From Microbulbifer sp. ALW1 (GTDB taxonomy: Bacteria; Pseudomonadota; Gammaproteobacteria; Pseudomonadales; Cellvibrionaceae): DNA of 64,000 bases. Location of the stretch: NCBI RefSeq assembly GCF_009903625.1, contig NZ_CP047569.1, forward strand, positions 1,954,501-2,018,500. Reading direction: 5' to 3'. Under the pieces are notes generated by a model. The model was not told where the DNA came from. It made no database searches and was given only the letters and a program-made list of their open reading frames with translations. The translations under genes were made by a program, and so were the position numbers. Each line of letters opens with the position of its first letter. Positions within the stretch are counted from its first letter, which is position 1. Below are positions 38,352 to 47,644 of this stretch, in pieces.

Positions 38352-38756
38352 ATGGCCTATAGCGATAAAGTAATTGACCACTATGAACACCCCCGCAATG
38401 TTGGTCGCCTCGACGACAAGGCGGACAACGTGGGTACCGGCATGGTCGGCGCACCGGCCTGTGGTGACGTGATGCGCCTGCAGATTCAGGTGAATGACAA
38501 CGGCATCATCGAAGACGCCAAGTTCAAAACCTACGGTTGTGGTTCTGCCATCGCTTCCAGCTCCCTGCTCACCGAGTGGGTAAAAGGCAAGAGCCTGGAC
38601 GAAGCGGCGCAGATTAAAAACACCGAAATCGCCGAAGAGCTGGCACTGCCGCCGGTGAAAATTCACTGTTCCGTACTGGCGGAAGATGCCATCAAAGCGG
38701 CAGTGAAAAACATCCGCGAAAAGCGCGGTGAGAAAACCGAAGAAGCCGCGGGCTGA
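38352..38756 (+). CDS. iscU: Fe-S cluster scaffold IscU
   Basis: Scaffold on which [2Fe-2S] clusters are built. The three cluster cysteines are in GAPACGDVM, KTYGCGSAIASSSLL and KIHCSVLAEDAI; LPPVK just before the third is the HscA recognition motif. Length 134 is about six residues over the E. coli protein owing to a charged tail (EKTEEAAG). Confidence 0.97.
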   Translation: MAYSDKVIDHYEHPRNVGRLDDKADNVGTGMVGAPACGDVMRLQIQVNDNGIIEDAKFKTYGCGSAIASSSLLTEWVKGKSLDEAAQIKNTEIAEELALPPVKIHCSVLAEDAIKAAVKNIREKRGEKTEEAAG

Positions 38757-38792
38757 TTCTGGTCTAGGCGCGGTTAAGGAGTAGCAAGCGAC

Positions 38793-39116
38793 ATGGCAAT
38801 CACCATGACCGAAGCGGCCCAGGCCCACGTGGCCAAACAGCTGGCCAGCCGGGGTAAAGGCATTGGTATTCGCGTCGGGGTTAAAACCGCCGGCTGCTCT
38901 GGTATGGCCTACGTACTGGAGTTTGTCGATTCTGCAGAGGCAGAAGACGAGGTGTTCGAGGCCGGTGGCGTGAAGCTGGTTGTGGATCCGAAAAGTCTCG
39001 CCTATCTGGACGGCACCGAATTGGATTTTGTGAAAGAAGGGCTGAATGAAGGCTTCGCCTTCAAAAACCCCAACGTCAAAAATGAGTGCGGCTGCGGCGA
39101 AAGCTTCCACGTGTGA
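38793..39116 (+). CDS. iscA: A-type Fe-S carrier IscA
   Basis: Iron or Fe-S carrier delivering clusters to targets. The cysteine pattern is AGCSGM followed by ECGCGESF at the C-terminus. Length 107. AAGGAG lies upstream of the ATG. It is the last gene before a hairpin that may split the operon transcript. Confidence 0.96.
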   Translation: MAITMTEAAQAHVAKQLASRGKGIGIRVGVKTAGCSGMAYVLEFVDSAEAEDEVFEAGGVKLVVDPKSLAYLDGTELDFVKEGLNEGFAFKNPNVKNECGCGESFHV

Positions 39117-39136
39117 GGAAGCTTTTCTGGCAGCAG

Positions 39137-39172
39137 AAGGCCGGGTGCGCAGGTGCATACCGGCCTTTTTGT
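39137..39172 (+). terminator. Terminator-like hairpin inside the isc operon (iscA/hscB)
   Basis: AAGGCCGG (39137-39144) pairs with CCGGCCTT (39160-39167), followed by TTTTG. The loop of 15 nt is long but can form an extra TGCGCA/TGCATA partial pairing. Probably partial, leaving hscB-hscA-fdx-iscX at lower expression than iscRSUA. Confidence 0.65.
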
Positions 39173-39217
39173 TATTTATCGACTGAATAAATAGTTCTTC
39201 ATGCCGGGTCAGCGAAT

Positions 39218-39742
39218 ATGAAATTGCAGCAGAACTACTTTGAAATTTTTGGCCTGCCGATGGCCTACGAGGTGGATCGCCAGGCGCTAACAAAGCGTTA
39301 CCGGGAATTGCAGCAGGAATTTCATCCGGACCGGTTTGCCGCCAAATCCGAGCGCGAGCAGATGCTGTCCATGCAGTACGCGGCGCAGATTAACGAGGCT
39401 AACAATACCCTCAAGGATCCGGTGGCTCGCGCGGCCTACCTGCTGCAGCTGGCCGGGGTGACGATCAACCCGGAGCAGACGACCGCTGACGGCGAGTTCC
39501 TGATGCAGCAGATGATCCTGCGCGAACGTCTCGAAGATGTGCGCAGCGCGGCGGATCCGGAAGGCGAGCTGGATGATCTCGGCAGTGAGGCCGCAAGCCT
39601 GTTCAAAGTGCAGGAGCAGGCGTTTTCCGGGGCGCTGGCAAACAAGGCCCTCGACGATGCGAAAGGCGCGCTTTTGAAGCTGCAGTTTCTTGCCAAGCTG
39701 AAACGGCAGATCGAAGAGCTCGAAGAAGATTTACTGGACTGA
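39218..39742 (+). CDS. hscB: Fe-S co-chaperone HscB
   Basis: J-domain protein that brings IscU to HscA. The HPD tripeptide is present in EFHPDRFAAKS in the N-terminal J domain (NYFEIFGLP opening), followed by the three-helix IscU-binding domain. Length 174. Confidence 0.95.
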   Translation: MKLQQNYFEIFGLPMAYEVDRQALTKRYRELQQEFHPDRFAAKSEREQMLSMQYAAQINEANNTLKDPVARAAYLLQLAGVTINPEQTTADGEFLMQQMILRERLEDVRSAADPEGELDDLGSEAASLFKVQEQAFSGALANKALDDAKGALLKLQFLAKLKRQIEELEEDLLD

Positions 39743-39836
39743 CTGCCAGCTGCTGTCAGTTGCCGCCTGATTCTGTTCGCTCTTGAAAGCGCGGTAACTG
39801 AAAACACTGTTATTTAAAGAATTGTTTTTAAGAATT

Positions 39837-41729
39837 ATGGCATTACTGCAGATTTCCGAACCCGGCCAGACTCCCGAACCCCACCAGCGCAAGCGCGCAG
39901 TGGGTATCGATCTGGGTACAACCAACTCGCTGGTGGCCACGGTGCGCAGTGGTTCTGCGGAAGCGCTGCCTGCAGATGATGGCCGTGTGATTCTGCCGTC
40001 AGCCGTGCGTTACAGTGCCGCGGGTGTGGACGTGGGTTATGCGGCTCGCGCCGCTGCAGGTGAAGATCCGTTCAACACTCTGGTTTCCATCAAGCGCCTG
40101 ATGGGGCGTGGCCTTGCGGATATCAAAAGTTTTGGCGAGCAGCTGCCTTACAAATTCTACGAACAGACGGGCAAGAATGCTGGCGGAATGCCAGCCATTG
40201 AAACCGTCGCCGGCGTAGTCAATCCGGTGCAGGTGTCTGCAGAAATTCTCAAAGTGCTGGCCAAGCGCGGCGCCGATTCTCTGGGCGGACCGCTGGATGG
40301 TGCCGTGATTACGGTTCCCGCCTACTTTGACGAAGCCCAGCGCCAGGCCACCAAAGATGCCGCCAAACTGGCGGGCCTGAAAGTTTTGCGACTGCTCAAC
40401 GAGCCCACTGCAGCAGCGGTGGCTTACGGCCTCGACAAATCCGATGACGGCGGCGATGTAGCCGATAAAACCGTAGCGGTTTACGACCTGGGCGGCGGCA
40501 CCTTTGATATTTCGATCCTGCGCCTGTCCAAAGGTGTGTTCGAAGTGCTCTCCACGGGGGGCGACAGCGCCCTCGGCGGCGATGACTTTGACCGCGCAGT
40601 GGCGGAATGGATAGTGGCGGAAGCGGGCCTTGGCACCGATCTCGATGCCGCCACCCAGCGCAAGCTGCTGGATTGCGCCTGCGCTGCCAAAGAGGCGCTG
40701 GCGCAGCAGGAGTCGGTTGCGGTGACCTACGGCAACTGGACGGCGGAACTGAGCCGGGACAAGCTCGCGGAATTGCTGGATTCGCTGATCAATAAAACCC
40801 TGCGCGCCTGTAAACGCGCGCTGCGGGACGCAGACCTTACCGCGGACGATATTGCCGAAGTGGTGCTGGTGGGCGGATCTACCAGAACCCTGCGGGTGCG
40901 TGAGCAGGTGCAGGACTTTTTCGGACGCGAACCCCATGCGGATATTGATCCGGACCAGGTAGTGGCGGTCGGCGCTGCGCTGCAGGCGGATGTGCTGGTG
41001 GGTAACAAGTCCCGCGATGATCTGCTGCTGCTGGATGTGATCCCGCTGTCGCTCGGTATCGAGACCATGGGTGGCCTCACCGAAAAGCTGATCCATCGCA
41101 ATACCACCATTCCCGTGGCCAAAGCCCAGGAATTCACCACCTTCAAGGATGGCCAGACCGCCATGGCCATTCACGTGGTGCAGGGTGAGCGCGAACTGGT
41201 GCAGGACTGCCGCTCCCTGGCGCGGTTTGAACTGCGCGGCATTCCGCCGATGGTGGCGGGTGCGGCGCATATCCGCGTGACCTTCCAGGTGGATGCGGAT
41301 GGATTGCTGTCGGTGACGGCGATGGAGAAAAGCAGTGGTGTGGTGGCTGAGATCACCGTGAAGCCGTCTTACGGCCTGGAAGACAACGATATTACCCGCA
41401 TGCTGCAGGATTCCTACGCGAATGCGGAAGAAGATATCGCAGCGCGCGCACTGCGCGAGGCCCAGGTCGAGGCGGAGCGTACCCTGGAGGCCATGCTGGT
41501 GGCCCTGCAGGAAGATGGCGCTGAATTGCTGGCGGAACAGGAGCTGGCTGATCTTGAGCGCGCTATGGAAGCACTGCGCCTGGCGCACAACGGCGGCACC
41601 CCAGAGGAAATCCGCAGCCGTATCGATGCATTGAACAGTATGTCTGAACCTTTTGCTGCCCGCCGGATGGACAAGTCCATCAAGCGCGCCATGCAAGGCC
41701 ACAGCCTGGATGAATTCGACAAGCCCTAG
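39837..41729 (+). CDS. hscA: Fe-S chaperone HscA (Hsp70 family)
   Basis: Hsp70-type ATPase that releases clusters from Isc[14 protein letters not shown] and [19 protein letters not shown] match the HscA N-terminus; [13 protein letters not shown] and [20 protein letters not shown] blocks are in the ATPase domain. The substrate domain recognises LPPVK of IscU. The ATG at 39837 gives 630 residues. The last codons (EFDKP, stop) are the first unit of a triplicated 20-21-bp repeat that runs past the stop. Confidence 0.97.
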   Translation: MALLQISEPGQTPEPHQRKRAVGIDLGTTNSLVATVRSGSAEALPADDGRVILPSAVRYSAAGVDVGYAARAAAGEDPFNTLVSIKRLMGRGLADIKSFGEQLPYKFYEQTGKNAGGMPAIETVAGVVNPVQVSAEILKVLAKRGADSLGGPLDGAVITVPAYFDEAQRQATKDAAKLAGLKVLRLLNEPTAAAVAYGLDKSDDGGDVADKTVAVYDLGGGTFDISILRLSKGVFEVLSTGGDSALGGDDFDRAVAEWIVAEAGLGTDLDAATQRKLLDCACAAKEALAQQESVAVTYGNWTAELSRDKLAELLDSLINKTLRACKRALRDADLTADDIAEVVLVGGSTRTLRVREQVQDFFGREPHADIDPDQVVAVGAALQADVLVGNKSRDDLLLLDVIPLSLGIETMGGLTEKLIHRNTTIPVAKAQEFTTFKDGQTAMAIHVVQGERELVQDCRSLARFELRGIPPMVAGAAHIRVTFQVDADGLLSVTAMEKSSGVVAEITVKPSYGLEDNDITRMLQDSYANAEEDIAARALREAQVEAERTLEAMLVALQEDGAELLAEQELADLERAMEALRLAHNGGTPEEIRSRIDALNSMSEPFAARRMDKSIKRAMQGHSLDEFDKP

Positions 41730-41775
41730 GGCCATTCGACAAGCCCTAAGGGCTATTCGACAAGCCCCGAGGGGC
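41714..41775 (+). repeat. Three tandem 20-21-bp units across the hscA stop codon
   Basis: Units begin ATTCGACAAGCCC at 41714, 41734 and 41755, each ending in a self-complementary GGGCC/GGGCT/GGGGC that pairs with its own CCC. The first unit codes the HscA C-terminus and stop; the others are untranslated and just before fdx. Confidence 0.9.
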
Positions 41776-41813
41776 GGTCACTGATTGAGAGTTGGGACTC
41801 GGAGTTTAAAAGT

Positions 41814-42152
41814 ATGCCGAAGATTGTTTTTCTGCCCCATGAAGAATTGTGCCCGGAAGGCAAGGTCATTGAGGTAGAGCCGGGTATCAGTGTCTGTGAT
41901 GCCGCTCTGCAGAACGGCGTCGAGATCGAGCACGCCTGCGAAAAGGCCTGTGCCTGCACCACCTGCCACGTCATCGTGCGCGAGGGATTTGACTCCCTGG
42001 GCGAGCCGGACGAGCTGGAAGAGGATCTGCTGGATAAGGCCTGGGGCCTGGAGCCGGAGTCACGCCTTTCCTGTCAGGCAATTGTGGAAAATGAAGACCT
42101 GGTGGTCGAGATTCCCAAATACACCATCAATCAGGTTTCTGAGAAACACTGA
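41814..42152 (+). CDS. fdx: [2Fe-2S] ferredoxin Fdx (ISC type)
   Basis: Adrenodoxin-type ferredoxin giving electrons to cluster assembly. Cysteine pattern CEKACACTTCHV plus LSCQAIV near the C-terminus fits the C-x5-C-x2-C...C arrangement. Length 112. Confidence 0.96.
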   Translation: MPKIVFLPHEELCPEGKVIEVEPGISVCDAALQNGVEIEHACEKACACTTCHVIVREGFDSLGEPDELEEDLLDKAWGLEPESRLSCQAIVENEDLVVEIPKYTINQVSEKH

Positions 42153-42180
42153 GAGATTGAGAGGCACCGAGGACTCCGAG

Positions 42181-42375
42181 ATGAAGTGGACCGATATTCA
42201 CGATATTGCCATCGAGCTCAGCGACAACTACCCGGACAAGGATCCGCTGGCGGTTAACTTCGTCGATCTGCGCAAGTGGGTGATGGATCTGCCAGGATTT
42301 GACGACGATCCCGAGCGTTGCGGCGAGAAAATCCTGGAAGCCATTCAGGCTGCCTGGATTGAAGAAAACGAATAG
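42181..42375 (+). CDS. iscX: Fe-S assembly protein IscX
   Basis: Small acidic IscS-binding protein thought to modulate desulfurase activity. MKWTDIHDIAIELSDNYPD and DLRKWVMDLPGFDDDP are diagnostic. Length 64. The ATG at 42181 is the family start; the frame is open further upstream but overlaps fdx. Confidence 0.95.
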   Translation: MKWTDIHDIAIELSDNYPDKDPLAVNFVDLRKWVMDLPGFDDDPERCGEKILEAIQAAWIEENE

Positions 42376-42410
42376 TCGTATCGACAGTACAAACTTCACT
42401 CCACTACGCG

Positions 42411-42501
42411 TATAATCCGCGCTCCGCGCATGGCGCTGGTTAATTAATCACCAGTTCGCGCGGTAGAGAATTCAGGGAAGAGCAACGGAAGTTGCTCTTT
42501 T
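42411..42501 (+). promoter_or_regulatory. Possible promoter and hairpin leader before ndk
   Basis: TATAAT at 42411-42416 is a perfect -10 box without a good -35. Downstream is CTGGT-N9-ACCAG, then AAGAGCAAC-GGAA-GTTGCTCTT (42478-42499) followed by TT, a terminator-like hairpin 52 bp before ndk. It may end the isc transcript, act as an ndk attenuator or end a short RNA. Confidence 0.45.
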
Positions 42502-42552
42502 CGTATCTGTCTTAAGACAAATTTTTTGCAAAACCTAGAAATGGAGAAAATC

Positions 42553-42978
42553 ATGGCCGTGGAACGTACCCTGTCCATCATCAAGCCGGACGCCGTAGCC
42601 AAGAACGTTATCGGTGAAATCGAGAGCCGCTTCGAGAAAGCTGGTCTGAGCATCGTTGCTATGAAGATGGTTCAGCTGTCTCAGGAGCAGGCTGAAGGCT
42701 TCTACGCTGAGCACAAAGAGCGTCCTTTCTTCAAAGACCTGGTTGAATTCATGACCTCTGGCCCGGTTGTTGTACAGGTTCTGGAAGGCGAAAACGCCAT
42801 CCTGGCCAACCGCGACCTGATGGGCGCAACCAACCCGAAAGAGGCCGAAGCTGGCACCATCCGTGCAGACTTCGCTGACAGCATCGACGCCAACGCAGTA
42901 CACGGTTCTGACTCCGCGGCTTCTGCCGAGCGTGAGGTGAGCTACTTCTTCTCCGCTGAAGAAATCTGCGCACGCTAA
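42553..42978 (+). CDS. ndk: Nucleoside diphosphate kinase
   Basis: Transfers phosphate between nucleoside tri- and diphosphates. [15 protein letters not shown], the active-site histidine in [16 protein letters not shown], and 141-residue length are standard. GGAG is placed well before the ATG at 42553. Codon choice looks strongly biased (highly expressed gene). Confidence 0.98.
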   Translation: MAVERTLSIIKPDAVAKNVIGEIESRFEKAGLSIVAMKMVQLSQEQAEGFYAEHKERPFFKDLVEFMTSGPVVVQVLEGENAILANRDLMGATNPKEAEAGTIRADFADSIDANAVHGSDSAASAEREVSYFFSAEEICAR

Positions 42979-43097
42979 GTACTCGCCTTTCCTTTTCCTT
43001 TTAAGGAATAGGGCAAGTACTTTCGCGGGAGTCTGCTGCGTAGCCGGCTCCTGCAACAGCCCCAATTTCCGCACCGCAACCGGTGCAAGGTGAATCC

Positions 43098-44243
43098 ATG
43101 ACTGCGACTGTTGAAACAGTACAAATCGAAAAAGTAAACCTGCTGGGCCTGTCCGTCGACAAGCTCACGGACTTCTTTGCCGGTTTGGGCGAGAAGCGCT
43201 TCCGCGCGGTGCAGGTACTGAAATGGATTCACCAGAATGGCGTGGACGATTTCGAGCAGATGACCAACGTCAGCAAGGCCATGCGCGCTAAGCTGTGCGA
43301 GATCGCCGAAGTCCGTGCCCCCAAAGTCCTGAAACAGATGGACTCCGCCGATGGCACCCGCAAATGGCTGATCGAAGTCAGCGGCGGCAATGTGATCGAG
43401 ACCGTGTATATCCCCGATGGCGACCGCGGCACCCTGTGCGTGTCTTCCCAGGTGGGTTGCTCCCTGGATTGTAGCTTCTGCGCCACCGGCAAGCAGGGCT
43501 TCAACCGCGACCTGACTGCGGCAGAGATCATCGGCCAGGTGTGGATCGCGTGTAAATCCTTTGGTCAGTTGCAGCCCAACGGTCCGCGCAAAGTGACCAA
43601 CGTGGTGATGATGGGCATGGGCGAGCCCCTGCTCAACTTCGATAATGTGGTCGACTCCATGAACCTGATGATGGAAGACAATGCCTACGGCATCTCCAAG
43701 CGTCGGGTTACCCTGAGTACCTCCGGTGTGGTGCCGGCGCTGGATCGCCTGGCGGAAGTGACCGATGTGAGCCTGGCGATTTCGCTGCACGCGCCCAACG
43801 ATGCGCTGCGCAACGAACTGGTGCCAATCAACAAGAAGTACCCCATCGCCATGCTGCTCGACAGCGCCAAGCGCTATATCGAGAATATGCCGGACAATCA
43901 TCGCAAGATGACTATCGAGTACACCATGATCCGGGAGGTGAACGACCGCCCGGAGCACGCCGAAGAGTTGGCGGAGCTGCTGCGTGATGTGCCGGTAAAG
44001 ATAAATCTGATACCCTTCAATCCGTTCGAGCTGTCCGACTATCAGCGGGTCAGCAACAACGCTTTGCGACGTTTTCAACAGATTTTGTTGGACAAAGGCT
44101 ATACCGTAACCGTGCGTACCACCCGGGGCGATGATATCGCTGCGGCCTGTGGTCAGCTGGCAGGTCAGGTGAACGACCGCACCCGTCGCTCGGAGCGCTA
44201 CCGCAATGCGGAACGCCCGGTGCGGATCGTCGGACAAGCCTGA
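43098..44243 (+). CDS. rlmN: Dual-specificity rRNA/tRNA methyltransferase RlmN (radical SAM)
   Basis: Makes 2-methyladenosine at A2503 of 23S rRNA and A37 of some tRNAs. The radical-SAM CX3CX2C is in [16 protein letters not shown]; the resolving cysteine is in [12 protein letters not shown] near the C-terminus. [14 protein letters not shown] is family-typical. Start at ATG 43098 after AAGGTGA; length 381. Confidence 0.97.
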   Translation: MTATVETVQIEKVNLLGLSVDKLTDFFAGLGEKRFRAVQVLKWIHQNGVDDFEQMTNVSKAMRAKLCEIAEVRAPKVLKQMDSADGTRKWLIEVSGGNVIETVYIPDGDRGTLCVSSQVGCSLDCSFCATGKQGFNRDLTAAEIIGQVWIACKSFGQLQPNGPRKVTNVVMMGMGEPLLNFDNVVDSMNLMMEDNAYGISKRRVTLSTSGVVPALDRLAEVTDVSLAISLHAPNDALRNELVPINKKYPIAMLLDSAKRYIENMPDNHRKMTIEYTMIREVNDRPEHAEELAELLRDVPVKINLIPFNPFELSDYQRVSNNALRRFQQILLDKGYTVTVRTTRGDDIAAACGQLAGQVNDRTRRSERYRNAERPVRIVGQA

Positions 44244-44303
44244 TCATTCACCGACGTCAACGTTGGTGCAACGCGCTGTAAAAACGCACCCAATAACGAC
44301 TAG

Positions 44304-45101
44304 GTGAAGCTCGTGTTTGCAAGAATTTCCCATCCGGCCCTGTTGGCCGGCGTACTCTCAATGCTTTTGCTGGGTGGCTGTGTCTCCACAGGTCCCGGTG
44401 GCAAGTCAATCGATCTCGACAAAGCCCGTGAGACCCATATTCAGTTGGGACTGCGCTATCTCCAGAGCGGTGACGATAACCGCGAGATCGCGCGGCACCA
44501 CTTCCAGGAAGCGCTGAAACTGGGCAAGAAAGATCCCGATGCCCACCACGGTCTCGCGCTGCTGTATCAGGCAGACAACGAGCTGGAAGTAGCGGAATCC
44601 CACTTCAAAAAGGCGCTGCGCTACAACCGCGATTTTTCCATGGCGCGGGTCAATTACGGGGCTTTCCTGTACAAGCAGGAACGCTACCAGGAAGCCAAAG
44701 AGCAGTTTCTGGTCGCCTCCGAAGATCTGACCTACAACCGTCGCTCCTATGCGCTGGCCAACCTGGGTCGCGCTGAGCTGAAGTTGCACGAGCTGGACGG
44801 GGCTGAAAAGGCGTTCAAGAAATCCCTGGCGCTGAGCGCCGACCTGCCCGTAGCGCTACTGGAGCTGGCGGAACTGAAATTCGAGAAGCAGGAGTTCAGT
44901 CAGGCAAAACAGTACCTGGACCGCTTCAGCGAAAAGAACCGGCAGATTCCGCAATCCCTATGGCTGGGGATTCGCATCGAAAAAATCTTCGGCAATCGGG
45001 ACAAGGAAAGGAGTTATGCCCTGGCGCTGAAAAACCTCTTTCCCTACTCAGCGGAAACGCTGAAATATCAGCAGATGATGGCCGAAAATGAGCAGCAGTA
45101 A
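44304..45101 (+). CDS. pilF: Type IV pilus biogenesis lipoprotein PilF (PilW), TPR
   Basis: Outer-membrane lipoprotein needed for PilQ secretin assembly. Signal peptide with lipobox LLLGGC, then about six TPR repeats (for example ALANLGRAELKLHELDGAEK). GTG start; length 265. Pilus genes pilA-D lie 10-15 kb away in this window. It overlaps rodZ by 14 bp. Confidence 0.92.
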   Translation: MKLVFARISHPALLAGVLSMLLLGGCVSTGPGGKSIDLDKARETHIQLGLRYLQSGDDNREIARHHFQEALKLGKKDPDAHHGLALLYQADNELEVAESHFKKALRYNRDFSMARVNYGAFLYKQERYQEAKEQFLVASEDLTYNRRSYALANLGRAELKLHELDGAEKAFKKSLALSADLPVALLELAELKFEKQEFSQAKQYLDRFSEKNRQIPQSLWLGIRIEKIFGNRDKERSYALALKNLFPYSAETLKYQQMMAENEQQ

Positions 45102-46200
45102 TTCGATCCCAGATTCCAACGGTTCTGCAGAAATGACCGCGTCAGAGTCGACAGCCAATACCGTCGGTAGCCAGTTGTTGGCGGCCCGTGAAGCCGCCGG
45201 CCTCGAGCGCGAGGAGCTGGCGCGGCGCCTGTGCATGACGCCGGACAAGCTCGAAGCCCTGGAAAAGGACGCCTTCGATCGCCTGGCTGGCGCCACTTAT
45301 GTACGCGGATATATCCGCAATGCGTGTAAAGAGTTGGGCCTGGATGCGGCCCCGGTGCTGGAAGCCTTCGCGGCCCAGGTGCCGGCAGAAGCCATTCAGC
45401 GGCCGGCGCAAACCGCGCGTAGACCGGTGATGTCAGATCGCCCGAAGGGCAAGAATGCTTCCCAGGGCGGCTCGCTGTTTGCCCCGCTGTCACTGGCGAT
45501 CATTGCCGCGGCAGTCGGTGGTTACTGGTGGTATGGCCAGCAGGGCGCACCTGCCGCGGTGTCCGTAGTAAATAGCGAAAGTGCCAAAGCGCCGGCCGCA
45601 GCCGCGGTATCCGAGCTCGAGAGTGCGCCTCAATACCAGACGTACGCTACGGCGAGCGCCGAGCAGGAAGAGACTGTTGAGCCGGATGCGGAAGCGCAGG
45701 ATGTCGTGAGTGACGCGCAGCCGGAATCCGATGTCGAGCTCGCGGAAGCCGGTGCTTTCAGTGAAGATGACATGCTCGAGCCTGAGAGTGCGGCGCCTGC
45801 GGTGGAGGCCGTTCTTGCGGAAACTGAGGAATCTGTTGCCACCACCGGTGATGCCGCTTCTGTCGCTGATGCGCCCTCGGTAGCGGCTGAGGATGTCGCT
45901 GAGGAGCCTGCTGCAGTTGAGGATTCCTCGCCCGTTGTCGAGAATACAGTGCCTGCAGTCGAAGGTGCTCTGGCCCTGAGCTTCAGCGAGGAATCCTGGG
46001 TTGAGGTGACCGATGCCGCGGGCAGCAAGTTGCTGGCCAAGTTACAGCCTGCGGGCTCCAGCATCGAACTGACTGGCGAAGCGCCGTTCAGCGTCATGCT
46101 GGGCAATGCAGCGGCGGCCACTGTCAGCTATGGCGGTGAAGTGGTGGACAGCGCCCCATTGGGCAATCGCCGCACCCGCAAGCTTGTTGTTGGCGGCTAA
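45088..46200 (+). CDS. rodZ: Cell-shape protein RodZ
   Basis: Bitopic membrane protein tying MreB to the elongasome. N-terminal HTH (LLAAREAAGLEREELARRLC), YVRGYIRNACKELGLD, a span at about 128-150 (PLSLAIIAAAVGGYWWYG), a long Ala/Glu/Ser-rich low-complexity periplasmic linker and a C-terminal DUF4115 domain (SFSEESWVEVTDAAG). Length 370. An alternative ATG lies 45 bp inside. Confidence 0.94.
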   Translation: MSSSNSIPDSNGSAEMTASESTANTVGSQLLAAREAAGLEREELARRLCMTPDKLEALEKDAFDRLAGATYVRGYIRNACKELGLDAAPVLEAFAAQVPAEAIQRPAQTARRPVMSDRPKGKNASQGGSLFAPLSLAIIAAAVGGYWWYGQQGAPAAVSVVNSESAKAPAAAAVSELESAPQYQTYATASAEQEETVEPDAEAQDVVSDAQPESDVELAEAGAFSEDDMLEPESAAPAVEAVLAETEESVATTGDAASVADAPSVAAEDVAEEPAAVEDSSPVVENTVPAVEGALALSFSEESWVEVTDAAGSKLLAKLQPAGSSIELTGEAPFSVMLGNAAAATVSYGGEVVDSAPLGNRRTRKLVVGG

Positions 46201-46223
46201 CAACTGTTCGTTTAGGCTCTGAA

Positions 46224-46362
46224 GCACCCCTTAAAATCGTAGCGAGCGGGTGGCTGACGGTGGCCGCCGGAGCGGAGGCGCCGGAGTGTACTTGGCGTAC
46301 ATGAGGGTGCCGAGCACCGCCGGACGCCGTCAGGCGCACGCGCAGTAGATTTTTAGGGGTGC
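46224..46362. repeat. 139-bp intergenic inverted-repeat element (rodZ/ispG)
   Basis: Arms GCACCCCTTAAAATC (46224-46238) and GATTTTTAGGGGTGC (46348-46362) match at 14 of 15. Further in, CTGACGG (46254-46260) pairs with CCGTCAG (46326-46332). The centre holds GTGTACTTGGCGTACATGAG. Same general build as the elements at 20.2-20.5 and 52.5 kb, but a different sequence. Confidence 0.75.
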
Positions 46363-46452
46363 GCTGTAGGTTTGCGCCCAATCTCTCTATAATCCCCCCG
46401 TTTTTCCATCTCCAGCCTTTTGGCCCGCTCAGTAACCAATACAGGTTTTGTT

Positions 46453-47574
46453 ATGCAGTTCGAGTCACCCATAGTTCGCCGCGTGTCGCGCCAGATCATG
46501 GTGGGCAATGTGCCGGTCGGCGGCGGTGCGCCCATTTCGGTGCAGAGCATGACCAACACCGAAACCTGTGATGTGGCTGCCACGGTAGGGCAGATACAGC
46601 AGCTGGAGCGCGCCGGCGCCGACATAGTGCGGGTTTCCGTGCCCTCCATGGAGGCCGCAGAGGCCTTCGGCGAGATCAAGAAACAGGTGAATGTGCCGCT
46701 GGTGGCCGATATCCACTTCGATTACCGCATCGCCCTGCGCGTGGCGGATCTGGGTGTCGACTGTCTGCGCATCAACCCCGGCAATATCGGTCGCGAGAAG
46801 CGTATCCGTGCCGTGGTCGACAAAGCGCGCGACCTGAATATTCCGATCCGTATCGGTGTGAATGCCGGCTCCCTGGAAAAGGACCTGCAGAAAAAATACG
46901 GCGAACCAACACCGGACGCGCTGGTGGAATCCGCCCTGCGTCATGTGGACATACTGGACAGCCTGAACTTCCAGGACTTCAAGGTCAGCGTAAAAGCTTC
47001 CGATATCTTTATGGCCACTGCGGCCTACCGCAAACTGGCCACCCAGATTGAACAGCCCCTGCACCTGGGGATTACTGAAGCCGGCGGCCTGCGCGCTGGT
47101 ACCGTGAAATCCGCCATTGGCCTGGGCGCGCTGTTGCTGGACGGCATCGGCGATACCCTGCGGGTGTCCCTGGCGGCGGATCCGGTAGAAGAAGTGAAGG
47201 TGGGCTGGGATCTGCTCAAGAGCCTGCGCCTGCGCACCAAGGGCATCAACTTTATTGCCTGCCCCAGCTGCTCCCGCCAGAACTTCGATGTGGTGAAAAC
47301 CATGAACGAGCTGGAGAGCCGCCTTGAAGATATCACCACGCCGCTGGATGTGGCGGTAATCGGCTGCATCGTCAACGGTCCCGGTGAAGCCAAAGAGGCG
47401 GATATCGGACTTGCCGGTGGTACTCCGAGCCACGCTATCTACGTGGACGGCCAGCCGGACCGCAAATTCAAGAACGACAATCTGGTGGACGACCTGGAAA
47501 AGCTGATCCGCGAGAAAGCCGCGGCCAAGGCAGAGCAGGAAGCCAGCATCATTGCGAAAGAAACTGCCGAGTAA
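46453..47574 (+). CDS. ispG: HMBPP synthase IspG (GcpE), 4Fe-4S
   Basis: Converts MEcPP to HMBPP in the MEP isoprenoid pathway; a client of the Fe-S machinery encoded 5-10 kb upstream. [20 protein letters not shown], cluster cysteines in [10 protein letters not shown] and [14 protein letters not shown] are intact. Length 373 from ATG 46453. Confidence 0.97.
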   Translation: MQFESPIVRRVSRQIMVGNVPVGGGAPISVQSMTNTETCDVAATVGQIQQLERAGADIVRVSVPSMEAAEAFGEIKKQVNVPLVADIHFDYRIALRVADLGVDCLRINPGNIGREKRIRAVVDKARDLNIPIRIGVNAGSLEKDLQKKYGEPTPDALVESALRHVDILDSLNFQDFKVSVKASDIFMATAAYRKLATQIEQPLHLGITEAGGLRAGTVKSAIGLGALLLDGIGDTLRVSLAADPVEEVKVGWDLLKSLRLRTKGINFIACPSCSRQNFDVVKTMNELESRLEDITTPLDVAVIGCIVNGPGEAKEADIGLAGGTPSHAIYVDGQPDRKFKNDNLVDDLEKLIREKAAAKAEQEASIIAKETAE

Positions 47575-47644
47575 GCAGCGTCCGCAGAAATCAGGATACC
47601 GGCAGCGGCCGGTGTGACGATCGATTAGTAAGTAAGGATTACCG

